The translations under genes were made by a program, and so were the position numbers. Shown here piece by piece: positions 35,452-44,050 of a stretch of DNA of 64,000 bases. Position 1 is the stretch's first letter, and every line of letters begins with the position of its first letter. The stretch is from the NCBI GenBank assembly GCA_017511805.1, contig JAFWJA010000021.1, positions 1 through 64,000 on the forward strand, in the 5' to 3' direction. Below the pieces are notes generated by a model. That model was given only the letters and a program-made list of their open reading frames with translations. It made no database searches and was not told the origin of the DNA. Source of the DNA: Bacilli bacterium. Lineage in GTDB: Bacteria > Bacillota_I > Bacilli_A > RF39 > UBA660.

Positions 35452-36284
35452 AATACTTTCTTTTTAGGTTCATTAAGTAATGGTTTTTTTCTAGATACTT
35501 CTTCTACTTTTTTCATTATCTTATTAACTATTTTTAAATGAGTTTTATTTAAATGTCTATAAATAAGAAGATAATTTATCATATAAATAGTATCATCTAT
35601 ATATTTTTCATTGAAGTCATCATCTACATATGCTAATCCACACACATTATCATATCTATCACATAGTTTAACTATTAATGTATTATCATCCATATCTACC
35701 ATTTTTTCTGCTAGATATACTGCTTTACCTACTTCTTCTATTTTATTTCTATCGTTAGTTAGACTTAATACTATATTAGCAATATCTTCACCAACTAGTT
35801 CTACTTCTTCTTCATAAGTAGCGTCTGTATCTTCTAATGTATCATGTAATACTGCTGCTGTTCTATAATCTTCTCTTTTTTTATTCTTTTTCATATATTT
35901 TCCAACAAGTTCTGATACTCTTATTGGATGATTAATATATGGTTCTGGAACAATACCATCTCTTTTTTGACCTTCATGTTTTTTTGTGGCATATTCTAGT
36001 GCCTTTTCATAATTTGTTTTATACTTTTTACTTGGCTCAAAATGATTAGGTTTTAGTTCATTTAATTGTTCTTCTAAATCTAAATCATAATTATATATAG
36101 CTTGAACTCTATATTTACTTCCAAACTTTATAACTGAATTAACTACTTCTTGAACAGTTTGACCTGGTTTAACATATTTACTAACAGTTGAGCCTTCTCT
36201 TGGTTCAAAGAATATAATAAGATGTGTCGCATCTATTGTACTTCCAAAATCTAATAATTTTTTTATTTCAGTTTTTGCTATCAT
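35433..36284 (-). CDS. Single HD-domain phosphohydrolase, SpoT-like
   Basis: A 283-aa protein. The N-terminal 90 residues are unassigned. Then a SpoT/MESH1-type HD domain: ATKKHEGQKRDGIVPEPYINH (first His), VLHDTLEDTDATYEE (HD-x-x-E-D pair) and VKLCDRYDNVCG (last Asp). A Lys-rich tail follows. No synthetase, TGS or ACT domain is present, so it resembles a stand-alone alarmone hydrolase. The substrate is inferred. Lone minus-strand gene with RBS TAGGAGG, divergent from ung. Confidence 0.75.
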   Translation of the reverse strand: MIAKTEIKKLLDFGSTIDATHLIIFFEPREGSTVSKYVKPGQTVQEVVNSVIKFGSKYRVQAIYNYDLDLEEQLNELKPNHFEPSKKYKTNYEKALEYATKKHEGQKRDGIVPEPYINHPIRVSELVGKYMKKNKKREDYRTAAVLHDTLEDTDATYEEEVELVGEDIANIVLSLTNDRNKIEEVGKAVYLAEKMVDMDDNTLIVKLCDRYDNVCGLAYVDDDFNEKYIDDTIYMINYLLIYRHLNKTHLKIVNKIMKKVEEVSRKKPLLNEPKKKVLKKPTE

Positions 36285-36336
36285 ACAAACCTCCTAACAT
36301 ATTCTATTGTAAATAAAAATAAGTGAAAGGTCAATA

Positions 36337-36365
36337 TTGACTTAGTAAAAAGAATATAAGATAAT
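36337..36365 (+). promoter_or_regulatory. Promoter of ung
   Basis: TTGACT (36337-36342) and GATAAT (36360-36365) with a 17-bp spacer. Confidence 0.5.
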
Positions 36366-36381
36366 TAGATTAGGTGATATT

Positions 36382-37038
36382 ATGTTAGAATTTCATAATG
36401 ATTGGGATAGTATTTTATATGAAGAAGTAAATAAAGACTATTTTAATGATATTTTAAGTAAAGTAAATAAGTTATATCAAGAAAAGATAATTTATCCACC
36501 TAAGAAAGATGTTTTTAATGCATTCAGATTATCTTATAAAGATGTTAAAGTAGTTATACTTGGTCAAGATCCATATCATGGTGAAGGAGAAGCACACGGA
36601 TTTGCTTTTTCATGTTTAAAAACACCAATTCCACCATCACTAAAGAATATATATAAAGAATTATATTCAGACTTACACATCCAAAAGGACATGGTAGATG
36701 GTAATTTACTACCTTGGGTAAAACAAGGCGTAATGCTTTTAAATACAGGTTTAACTGTAGAAAAAGATAAACCTAATTCTCATAAAGATATTGGATGGCA
36801 TACATTTACTGACGCTGTTATAGAAAAGTTAAATGAAAGAGAAAAACCAGTTGTATTTATTTTATGGGGAAATAATGCAAGGGAAAAGAAAAAACTAATT
36901 ACTAATCCACAGCATTTAGTAATTGAATCACCGCATCCATCTCCATTTTCCGCAAATAATGGATTCTTTGGTAGTAAACCATTTTCTAAAACTAATGACT
37001 TTTTAGTTAAAAATGGTATGACAAAAATCAACTGGTAA
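36382..37038 (+). CDS. ung: Uracil-DNA glycosylase
   Basis: A 218-aa family 1 UDG that removes uracil from DNA. Catalytic water-activating motif GQDPYHGEGEAHGFAFS (Asp in GQDPY), LLLNTGLTV near 125, and the leucine/DNA-intercalation loop ESPHPSPFSANNGFFGSKPF with the catalytic His. Full length. RBS AGGTGA. Confidence 0.97.
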   Translation: MLEFHNDWDSILYEEVNKDYFNDILSKVNKLYQEKIIYPPKKDVFNAFRLSYKDVKVVILGQDPYHGEGEAHGFAFSCLKTPIPPSLKNIYKELYSDLHIQKDMVDGNLLPWVKQGVMLLNTGLTVEKDKPNSHKDIGWHTFTDAVIEKLNEREKPVVFILWGNNAREKKKLITNPQHLVIESPHPSPFSANNGFFGSKPFSKTNDFLVKNGMTKINW

Positions 37039-37040
37039 TT

Positions 37041-37069
37041 TTGACTTTTATCACTATTTGTAATATAAT
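37041..37069 (+). promoter_or_regulatory. Promoter of ssrA
   Basis: TTGACT (37041-37046), 17-bp spacer, TATAAT (37064-37069). The TSS near 37076 nearly coincides with the mature 5' end at 37079. Confidence 0.85.
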
Positions 37070-37078
37070 TACATCCAC

Positions 37079-37456
37079 GGGGCTGTAATTGGTTTCGACA
37101 GGAATATTAAGTACTAAACTGCAAGTCGGAGGAACACGTTACGAACAACAAGCAATAAATGCTAATAAAGTTAAAAACGTATTTGCTAATCTATTCAGAA
37201 GCAATAGTTTAGCTTTAGCCTAATAATAAGGTAAATACACTTTCTATTGATTATTTTCTACGTGATCTTTAGAAGGTTCGATTTTAGTAGAATATATTAT
37301 TACTATGCCTATGTGTAATAATGAATTTTTTAGGCTTACTAAATATTTTAGTTGTTAATTAATTTAGTATTTAGGACATTTTATAATTAACTAAACTTGT
37401 AGATGTTTTTTATAAGATATTTTTGGACAGGAGTTCAATTCTCCTCAGCTCCACCA
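37079..37456 (+). ncRNA. ssrA: Transfer-messenger RNA (tmRNA)
   Basis: The RNA frees stalled ribosomes and tags the truncated peptide. The 5' end GGGGCUG pairs with 3' CAGCUCC (one G-U pair) to form the acceptor, and the 3' CCA is encoded (ends 37456). The T arm reads GGAGTTCAATTCTCC. The tag frame ends LFRSNSLALA before the two stops TAATAA at 37221-37226. The resume codon is either GCA at 37152 or GCT at 37161, giving a 23- or 20-residue tag. The tag ends ALA rather than the common ALAA. It is one-piece and of ordinary length (378 nt). Confidence 0.97.
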
Positions 37457-37470
37457 AATGTAAACGAGGC

Positions 37471-37508
37471 GAACCCTGCCATATATTATGGTATAAGGTT
37501 CTTTTTTT
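37471..37508 (+). terminator. Terminator of ssrA
   Basis: GAACC/GGTTC outer stem with TGCCATA/TATGGTA inner stem and a run of seven T. Confidence 0.85.
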
Positions 37509-37509
37509 A

Positions 37510-37518
37510 TGTTATAAT
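37510..37518 (+). promoter_or_regulatory. Extended -10 promoter
   Basis: TGTTATAAT begins only 2 nt after the ssrA terminator; perfect extended -10. Confidence 0.7.
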
Positions 37519-37536
37519 TTGTATAGAGGTGAATTT

Positions 37537-38502
37537 ATGAAAAGAAAGAGTTTATTATTACTAGTTGTTTTAATGATAATATCATTATTTACTGTTGTAG
37601 GATGTGGTAAAGAAACAAAGAAAGAAGATAAAAAAGAGGTTATAACACCACTTTTATATAAAGTAACTAAGGAAGGTAGTTCAAATAAAATATATATTCT
37701 TGGTACAATTCATATTGGTAGTTTAAAGAATACTAAGTTTGCAGATTATGTAACAAAAGCGTTTGATGAAAGTCATTATGTAGCTGCAGAAGTTGATAAT
37801 GAAGATGAAAATGATGATCCAGAAGAATCATTAAACGAAATGATGAAAATGCTATATAGTGATGGTGATAATATCAAAAATCATATGTCTTCTGAAAACT
37901 ATGATAAGTTAATGAAATTTATTGATGATAACAAATTAGATGATGGTATGTTTAATAAAGATAATTATAAATTAGAATACTATTCTAGAGTACTAACCCA
38001 ATTTGTTATTGAAAAATCTGGATTAAGTGTAGAAGAAGGAATAGATGAGTACTTTGTTAATAAAGCTAAAAAAGAAAATAAAGAACTATTAATAGTTGAA
38101 GGAGATTCATATCAAGAAGAAGTACTATCTAGTTTACCTGATAAATTATATGAGAACATGATAATAAGTTCGATTGATGATTTAGATGGTCAAATAAAAG
38201 AAGCAGAAGATTCCTTTAAAGAATGGAAAAGAGGAGATGAAAAAGAAATCTGGAAAGATGATGGATCATCTATTAAAGAAGAAGACAAAGCTAATTATAG
38301 TGAAGAAGATTTAAAATTAGCAGAAGAATTTGATGAGAAAATATTATATTCTAGAAATATTACAATGACTGATAAATTAGAAGAATACTTTAATAATAAT
38401 TATGATGTATTCTTTATGGTAGGTCAAGATCATGTTAAAGGTGATAAAGGAATTGTTACATATTTAAGACAAAGAGGATATACTGTTAAAGTAGTAAAAT
38501 AA
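37537..38502 (+). CDS. TraB/GumN-family lipoprotein
   Basis: About 321 aa; the ATG at 37537 follows GAGGTGA, while longer in-frame starts lie inside the tmRNA. A signal peptide with lipobox VVGC (Cys near residue 25) precedes a charged linker. The TraB/GumN domain shows KIYILGTIHIG (G-x-x-H), YVAAEVDNE, a later GIDEYFVNKAKKENKELLIVE and a terminal FFMVGQDHVKGDKGIVTYL. This fold is a Tiki/EreA-like metal-dependent protease superfamily. Likely a surface-anchored hydrolase; substrate unknown. Confidence 0.82.
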   Translation: MKRKSLLLLVVLMIISLFTVVGCGKETKKEDKKEVITPLLYKVTKEGSSNKIYILGTIHIGSLKNTKFADYVTKAFDESHYVAAEVDNEDENDDPEESLNEMMKMLYSDGDNIKNHMSSENYDKLMKFIDDNKLDDGMFNKDNYKLEYYSRVLTQFVIEKSGLSVEEGIDEYFVNKAKKENKELLIVEGDSYQEEVLSSLPDKLYENMIISSIDDLDGQIKEAEDSFKEWKRGDEKEIWKDDGSSIKEEDKANYSEEDLKLAEEFDEKILYSRNITMTDKLEEYFNNNYDVFFMVGQDHVKGDKGIVTYLRQRGYTVKVVK

Positions 38503-38525
38503 AGGAAATTAGATTTCCTTTTTTT
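38501..38525 (+). terminator. Rho-independent terminator
   Basis: AAAGGAAAT/ATTTCCTTT stem, loop TAG, T run. Confidence 0.85.
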
Positions 38526-38526
38526 G

Positions 38527-38535
38527 TGATATAAT
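38527..38535 (+). promoter_or_regulatory. Extended -10 promoter of the ABC operon
   Basis: TGATATAAT right after the terminator. The transcript has a leader of about 84 nt, the longest unexplained leader among the short transcription units. Confidence 0.65.
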
Positions 38536-38625
38536 AGTAAATGTTATGATTGGGTGACAAATTTCCAGTGTTAGTTGGTAGTGCGCAACCATAAAAAATG
38601 TTATTATTTATGTCGAGGTGAAAAA

Positions 38626-39567
38626 ATGGAAAAAGTTATTGAAGTAAAAAACTTAACTAAAGAATATAAAAAAGGTACAAAAGCAGTAGATGACTTAAGC
38701 CTAGAAGTATATAAGGGTGAAATAGTTGGTTTACTAGGTCCAAATGGATCAGGTAAGTCTACTACTATTAACTGTATCTTATCATTACTTAAATATAGTA
38801 GTGGCTCTATTAAAGTATTTGGAAAAGAAATGAATCCAGATAGTTATGATATTAAATCAAAAATAGGAGTAGTATTTCAAGATGTATCAGTTTTTGATGA
38901 ATTAACTGTATATGAGAATCTAGATTATTTCTGTGGTCTTTATATTAAGGATAAGGCTAAGAGAAAAGAACTAGTTGAAGAAGCTATTGAGTTAGTTGGA
39001 TTACAAGACTTTAAAAAATATAGACCAAAACAATTATCAGGAGGTCTATTAAGAAGATTAAATATAGCTTGTGGTATAGCTCATAAACCTAAGCTAATTT
39101 TCTTTGATGAACCAACTGTTGCAGTTGATCCACAAAGTAGAAATAATATATTATCAGGAATTGAAAAACTAAGAGAAGAAGGAGCAACTATTGTTTATAC
39201 AACTCATTATATGGAAGAAGCAGAAATATTATGTGATAGAATTATTATCTTAGATAAAGGTACTGTTTTAGCAAGTGGAACAAGTGATGAACTAAAAGAA
39301 CTGGCAGATATAGAAGAAAAAGTAACAGTAGAAGTAAATGATTTAGATGAAAAATATATAGCTAAGATTAGTGATCTTAAAAATGTAGATGTAGTAACTT
39401 ATAGTGGTAACATATTACTTATTACTTATAAAAAAGGCAAAAACAATATATCAGATATGGTTGAGTTCTTAAAGAATAATAGAATTAAATATAATAAAAT
39501 ATTCTCAGAAAGACCAACATTAAACGATGTATTTTTAGAGTTAACAGGTAAGGAATTAAGAGACTAA
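38626..39567 (+). CDS. ABC-2 type exporter ATPase
   Basis: About 313 aa, start at 38626 after GAGGTGA. An upstream in-frame start at 38575 is weaker. Walker A GPNGSGKST, Q-loop IGVVFQDVSVF, signature LSGGLLRRL, Walker B LIFFDEPTVAVDP and H-loop TTHYMEEAE. The C-terminal 80 residues form the accessory domain of DrrA-type ATPases. Two permease genes follow, overlapping or adjoining, making a heterodimeric exporter. Confidence 0.9.
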   Translation: MEKVIEVKNLTKEYKKGTKAVDDLSLEVYKGEIVGLLGPNGSGKSTTINCILSLLKYSSGSIKVFGKEMNPDSYDIKSKIGVVFQDVSVFDELTVYENLDYFCGLYIKDKAKRKELVEEAIELVGLQDFKKYRPKQLSGGLLRRLNIACGIAHKPKLIFFDEPTVAVDPQSRNNILSGIEKLREEGATIVYTTHYMEEAEILCDRIIILDKGTVLASGTSDELKELADIEEKVTVEVNDLDEKYIAKISDLKNVDVVTYSGNILLITYKKGKNNISDMVEFLKNNRIKYNKIFSERPTLNDVFLELTGKELRD

Positions 39568-40718
39568 TGTTCTTACATAACTTTAAATATACACTAAAGA
39601 CATTATTTAGAAATAGGTCATTATTGTTTTGGACATTTGCCTTTCCATTAATAATGGCAACTTTCTTTCATATGGCTTTCGCAGATATTACAGAAGATGA
39701 ACAATTAAAAACAATAGATATAGCGATAGTTAATAATAATGAATTTAATAATAATATGTTATATAAACAAACATTTAATACTTTAAGTGATGATAATAAT
39801 GAGGATAAATTATTTAATATTACTTATACAGATAGAGAAGACGCTAAAAAGTTATTAGAAGATAAGAAAATAGAGGGTTATTTAGAATTAAATAATAATA
39901 CACCAAAACTTACTTTTCAATCTAATGGTATAAATCAAACAATAATAAAATATGTAGTTGATGAAATACATGATACTGAAAAGATGATATCTAGTATGAA
40001 AACAGATATGAAGTCAGGCATGAATTCAATTAATACTAATGTATGTAATTATGTTGAAGCTAAAGAAATAGAATTAAAAGATACAGCAAATGATAATTTA
40101 AACTATATTATAATTGAATACTTTACTTTAATTGCTATGACATGTTTATATGCAGGTAGTGTTAGTATGGTATCAATTAATAAAACATTACCTTATTTAA
40201 CTGGTAAAGGTAAGAGAGTAACAGTTGCTCCTACTAAAAGATCTATTATTATATTTAGTAGTTTACTAGCTAGTTTCTTAGTTCAATTATTAACACTAGG
40301 ATTACTATTTGTATATCTATTAGGAGTTCTTAACGTAGAATTTGGATGTAATGTAGGATTAATGGTTTTATTATCATTAGTTGGTTCCTTAGCAGGTGTT
40401 GCACTAGGATTACTAGTAGGTACATTTGTTAAAGCAACTGAAAACTCTAAAACAGGTATAATGATAGCAATCACTATGGCTGGATCATTCTTATCAGGTA
40501 TGATGGGTGTAGGTATGAAATATCAAATAGATAAAAATCTACCTTTACTAAATAAAATAAATCCTGCGAATATGATTACAGATGGATTCTATGCATTATA
40601 TTATTATACTGATTATAGTAGATTTTGGTTTAATATAGGTAGCTTGTTAATATTTATTTCAATCGCAGTAATATTATCAAGTAGAAAGATAGGGAGGGCT
40701 AGATATGACAGTATTTAA
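39567..40718 (+). CDS. ABC-2 permease subunit A
   Basis: A 383-aa protein starting on the last base of the ATPase stop. TM1 near residues 20-37 is followed by a large outer domain (about 40-190), then five helices. TLFRNRSLLFWTFAFPLIMATFF at the start is typical of the ABC-2/YhgE-like family. It partners with the next gene. Overlaps it by 14 nt. Confidence 0.85.
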   Translation: MFLHNFKYTLKTLFRNRSLLFWTFAFPLIMATFFHMAFADITEDEQLKTIDIAIVNNNEFNNNMLYKQTFNTLSDDNNEDKLFNITYTDREDAKKLLEDKKIEGYLELNNNTPKLTFQSNGINQTIIKYVVDEIHDTEKMISSMKTDMKSGMNSINTNVCNYVEAKEIELKDTANDNLNYIIIEYFTLIAMTCLYAGSVSMVSINKTLPYLTGKGKRVTVAPTKRSIIIFSSLLASFLVQLLTLGLLFVYLLGVLNVEFGCNVGLMVLLSLVGSLAGVALGLLVGTFVKATENSKTGIMIAITMAGSFLSGMMGVGMKYQIDKNLPLLNKINPANMITDGFYALYYYTDYSRFWFNIGSLLIFISIAVILSSRKIGRARYDSI

Positions 40719-41853
40719 AACTTTCCTAAAAATATTACGTAAGAACTTAGTAATAGTAATTATATTCTCAATATTACTTGTTATGTTCGCAGCATTACGT
40801 TCTGAAACAGATGATAAGACTATGTCATTTAACGCAGTTAAACCTGATGTAGTAATAATTAATAATGATGAAGAAATAGGTATAACAAAGGGATTAATTG
40901 ATTATATAAAAGATAATAGTAATACACCAGAAGTAAAAACAGATGTAGATTCATTAAATGATGCATTATTCTATAATGATACAGATTATATTATTTATAT
41001 ACCTAAAGGTTTTAATCAAGACTTTATGAATGGTAATATAGATAATCTTGAAGTAAAAAAGGGTAATAATTATAATGCTAGTTTTGCAGAAATGATGATA
41101 AGTAGATATCTTAAATTAGCAGTTAATTATAGATCAAGAGTTACTAGTCAAGATGAATTAGTTAGAACTATTAAAAACTCATTAGATAATAATACAGAAA
41201 TAGAAATAACTACTAAACTAGATACAGATAAAGTAGAAGCTGCACAGTTCTTCTTTGATTTTGAAACTTATAGTTTATTAGTTAGTTTAGTATTTATAAT
41301 TGGATTAATGCTTTCTATATTTAATGATCCTAAAGTAAAAAAGAGAACTATTATTAGTAGTACAGATTATAGAAAGAATAATAGAATTCTATTACTTGCA
41401 AATATGCTTTATGCATTTACTTTATGGTTAATATATTTAATACTAGGAATAGTATTAATTGGAGATGTTCTATGGACAAGTAATGGTTTATTATTTATAT
41501 TAAACTCATTTATCCATTTAATAACTGTAACAAGTTTTGCATTCTTTATAGGTAACCTAATAAATAATAAAGATTCTATGAGTGGTATTACTCATGTAAT
41601 AAGTATTGGTACATGTTTCTTATGTGGAGTATTTGTTCCACTTGCATATTTACCAGATAGTGTTATAGCGCTTGGACATGCTCTTCCAACATATTACTAT
41701 GTTGAAGGAAATAGTTTCATTGCTAAACTAGAAGAGATTAATTTTGATACATTACAACCAGTATTAATTAATATGGGAGTATTATTAGGTAGTGCAATCG
41801 TATTTATTATATTAAGTAATATTATTTCTAAAAAAAGAAGAAGAATAGGATAA
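40705..41853 (+). CDS. ABC-2 permease subunit B
   Basis: A 382-aa protein with the same layout: TM1 near residues 11-30, an outer domain, and five or six helices (FLCGVFVPLAYLPDSVIALGHALP is the conserved ABC-2 loop). The tail KKRRRIG is basic. Together with subunit A and the ATPase it would form an exporter with paired unlike permeases. Substrate unknown. Confidence 0.85.
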   Translation: MTVFKTFLKILRKNLVIVIIFSILLVMFAALRSETDDKTMSFNAVKPDVVIINNDEEIGITKGLIDYIKDNSNTPEVKTDVDSLNDALFYNDTDYIIYIPKGFNQDFMNGNIDNLEVKKGNNYNASFAEMMISRYLKLAVNYRSRVTSQDELVRTIKNSLDNNTEIEITTKLDTDKVEAAQFFFDFETYSLLVSLVFIIGLMLSIFNDPKVKKRTIISSTDYRKNNRILLLANMLYAFTLWLIYLILGIVLIGDVLWTSNGLLFILNSFIHLITVTSFAFFIGNLINNKDSMSGITHVISIGTCFLCGVFVPLAYLPDSVIALGHALPTYYYVEGNSFIAKLEEINFDTLQPVLINMGVLLGSAIVFIILSNIISKKRRRIG

Positions 41854-41879
41854 AAAAAATACACATATGTGTATTTTTT
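41854..41879. terminator. Bidirectional terminator
   Basis: Perfect palindrome centred on ACACATATGTGT with A/T flanks, between converging genes. Confidence 0.85.
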
Positions 41880-42324
41880 ATTTTATTTCATTAAAGAAAT
41901 TTTGTAATGCTTCTTTTACTTTATCATAGTCATCTGGGAATTTATTACTTCCACTAGCTTTTACAGTAGTTCCATCTTCATATATGATTTCTAGATAAAA
42001 ACCATCTCCATCTAGAACATCATCATTTCTTTCATCATAACCATCCCAGTCTTGTAGATCTTTATCATCAACTACTTTTTTTAGTTTATCTAGATATGAA
42101 GTATCAATTTTCTTATCTATATTTAAATCAACTCCATTGTATCCACTAGCAGTATAATGAACTTTGTCTCCTTCTTTATATAAGTTATATTCTGTTTGTC
42201 CCCAGAACCCACCAAAACTGAATCTAAATGATGTAATATCACTATCTGTTTTAGATTTACCACAACCTGTTAATGTAACTAAACCTACTATTAATAATAG
42301 AACTAATAATAATTTCTTTTTCAT
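41878..42324 (-). CDS. Small lipoprotein
   Basis: A 148-aa protein with signal peptide and lipobox LTGC (Cys near residue 21). A beta-rich domain follows (FRFSFGGFWGQTEYNLYKEGDKVHY), then a Cys-free region with acidic loops (DWDGYDERNDDVLDGDG). No family recognised. Minus strand, with its own extended -10 promoter and RBS GGAAAGGAAA. Confidence 0.75.
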   Translation of the reverse strand: MKKKLLLVLLLIVGLVTLTGCGKSKTDSDITSFRFSFGGFWGQTEYNLYKEGDKVHYTASGYNGVDLNIDKKIDTSYLDKLKKVVDDKDLQDWDGYDERNDDVLDGDGFYLEIIYEDGTTVKASGSNKFPDDYDKVKEALQNFFNEIK

Positions 42325-42353
42325 AATAATTTCCTTTCCATTTTTCTATTTTT

Positions 42354-42362
42354 ATTATAACA
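42354..42362 (-). promoter_or_regulatory. Extended -10 promoter of the small lipoprotein
   Basis: Minus-strand TGTTATAAT at 42354-42362. Confidence 0.65.
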
Positions 42363-42377
42363 TAAATAATATTGTTA

Positions 42378-42386
42378 TGGTATAAT
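42378..42386 (+). promoter_or_regulatory. Extended -10 promoter of the flavodoxin operon
   Basis: TGGTATAAT on the plus strand, back to back with the minus-strand promoter 16 bp away. Confidence 0.65.
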
Positions 42387-42402
42387 TTAACTAGGTGATG
42401 CT

Positions 42403-42837
42403 ATGAAAAAATTATTTATATATTATTCATTAACTGGCAATGGTAATATTGTTGCTAAAGAGTTTAAGAAGAGAAACTATGATATAAGAGAAATAAAGGT
42501 AAAGAAATCACTTCCAAAACCATTCTTTTTAAGAATGATGGTTGGAGGATTTAAAGCGTTAATTAAAAAGAAAGAAAAGTTAATTAATTTTAATGAAAAG
42601 GTTGATAGTTATGCTGAAATAGTAATTGGATCTCCAATTTGGTTTGATAGATTATGTTCACCAGTAATGACAGCTTTAAGAAAACTAAATCTTGATGATA
42701 AAAAAGTAAGATTTGTTTTATATAGTGGTAGTGGAAATGCTAATAAGGCTGAAGAATATATCAAAGCTAATTATAAAGCTAAAATAACAGTTTTAGAACA
42801 ACCAAAGAAAAATGAAAAAGAACTTAAAAAAATATAA
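42403..42837 (+). CDS. Flavodoxin-like protein
   Basis: A 144-aa protein with an FMN phosphate-binding loop YYSLTGNGNIVA near residues 7-18, followed by EIVIGSPIWFDRLCSPVM near 72-89 and FVLYSGSGNA near 105-114, the three FMN-contact loops of flavodoxins. It may carry electrons for the flavoenzyme encoded next (15 nt downstream), or have another role. RBS AGGTGA. Confidence 0.8.
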   Translation: MKKLFIYYSLTGNGNIVAKEFKKRNYDIREIKVKKSLPKPFFLRMMVGGFKALIKKKEKLINFNEKVDSYAEIVIGSPIWFDRLCSPVMTALRKLNLDDKKVRFVLYSGSGNANKAEEYIKANYKAKITVLEQPKKNEKELKKI

Positions 42838-42852
42838 ATTCAGGAGGGTATT

Positions 42853-44043
42853 ATGGAAAGTATGACAGTTAAGGTAGTAGGTTTAACTACTACAGATGAA
42901 GAACAAATAAAAAAGATTACTAAGGAAGACTACGAATTAAATGGAGGACATTCAGCAAATATATGTTATACACAAAAGAGTTATGATGAAATACTTGCAG
43001 AACCTATAGAAAAGACTATAGAAAGAGCAAATGGTAATAAAGAGAATAAACATCATTCTGTATTTGGTCATGATAACATCGAATTATATTTTGAAGGAAT
43101 ACCTAAAATAATTGCAATGCTTATTAATAATGAAAAAGAATATAATACATCAGAAAAATCAGGTAGATATACTACTATGTTTGGTAGTGAAAAAGAAAAT
43201 GAATTATATAATAAATGGAAAGAGATTTTTATAAATGAAATAAAAAGAGAATATCCTAATGAAGCTTATTTAACTGATAAAATGATTACAAAGAAAGCTA
43301 TGGAAAACTCTAGATATTTATTATCAGTATTCATGAGAACTAAAATGAAGTACACAACTAGCTTTAGACAATTAAATTATTTATATGATTTTACTTGTAA
43401 GATGATTAGTGAAGATACAACTAATCCTTTGAAGTGTGAATTAAAACCATATTTAGAAGAATTTAGAGATACACTTTTATCCACAGGATTTATATCTGAA
43501 GGAATAAGAGAATACAGAAATAGATCATTCTCACTAATACAAGATGATAATAGTTTTGATGATCAATTTGGTAGATGCTATTCAGTTAATTATGATTCAA
43601 CATTCCCAGCACTTGCTGATCTTCAAAGACATAGAAGTTTAGATTATTCATTATCTTTAAAAGAAGATAGAGATTTCTATGTACCTAAAATTATTAGCGA
43701 TAAATCTGATTTAGTAAGAGAGTGGAAAGATGATATGAATTCAGTTTCTACTTTTCCACAGGGATTACTAGTTAATGTTAATGAAACAGGTAAATATGAA
43801 GACTTTATAATGAAATTATATGAAAGATTATGTACTGCTGCTCAACTAGAGGTATGTGATATTACTAAAGAAACATTAACTAAATATGTTAAATCTCTTG
43901 AATTATCAGAGTTAAAAAGTAATAAAAAGATATTAGAAGAAATGAAAAAATTTACTATAGGAGCAAGATGTACTTTTGAAGAATTTGATTGCCCTAGTCC
44001 TTGTAAGTTTGTAAAAGGAATAATATTAACAAGAAAAATATAG
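42853..44043 (+). CDS. ThyX-like flavin-dependent protein with two half-domains
   Basis: A 396-aa protein, about twice the size of most ThyX. The first half has HHSVFGHDNIELYFEGIPKI and then NTSEKSGRYTTM, like the H...EH...F and N-E-x-S-x-R-Y parts of ThyX, but without RHR. The second half has ALADLQRHRSLDYSLS near residue 260-275, which supplies an RHR. So the usual R-H-R-x(7)-S-R-Y signature seems split over two copies. ThyX makes dTMP using FAD and methylene-THF; whether this does is unknown. In operon with flavodoxin upstream and DHH protein downstream. Confidence 0.55.
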   Translation: MESMTVKVVGLTTTDEEQIKKITKEDYELNGGHSANICYTQKSYDEILAEPIEKTIERANGNKENKHHSVFGHDNIELYFEGIPKIIAMLINNEKEYNTSEKSGRYTTMFGSEKENELYNKWKEIFINEIKREYPNEAYLTDKMITKKAMENSRYLLSVFMRTKMKYTTSFRQLNYLYDFTCKMISEDTTNPLKCELKPYLEEFRDTLLSTGFISEGIREYRNRSFSLIQDDNSFDDQFGRCYSVNYDSTFPALADLQRHRSLDYSLSLKEDRDFYVPKIISDKSDLVREWKDDMNSVSTFPQGLLVNVNETGKYEDFIMKLYERLCTAAQLEVCDITKETLTKYVKSLELSELKSNKKILEEMKKFTIGARCTFEEFDCPSPCKFVKGIILTRKI

Positions 44044-44050
44044 GTGAATT

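Noticed and set aside
37423-37536. N-terminal extension of the TraB/GumN lipoprotein
   Set aside because: The extension lies over the tmRNA 3' end and terminator; an RBS and signal peptide support the ATG at 37537.
38560-38600. tRNA gene or fragment suggested by AGTTGGTAGTGCGC
   Set aside because: Only a D-arm-like string is present; no T arm, anticodon stem or acceptor pairing could be drawn.
15490-43485. Single DnaA-box-like TTATCCACA sequences inside ftsE, the minus-strand PLC-like gene and the ThyX-like gene
   Set aside because: They are isolated, inside coding sequence and far apart, and no AT-rich unwinding element with clustered boxes or dnaA gene is present, so they do not mark oriC.
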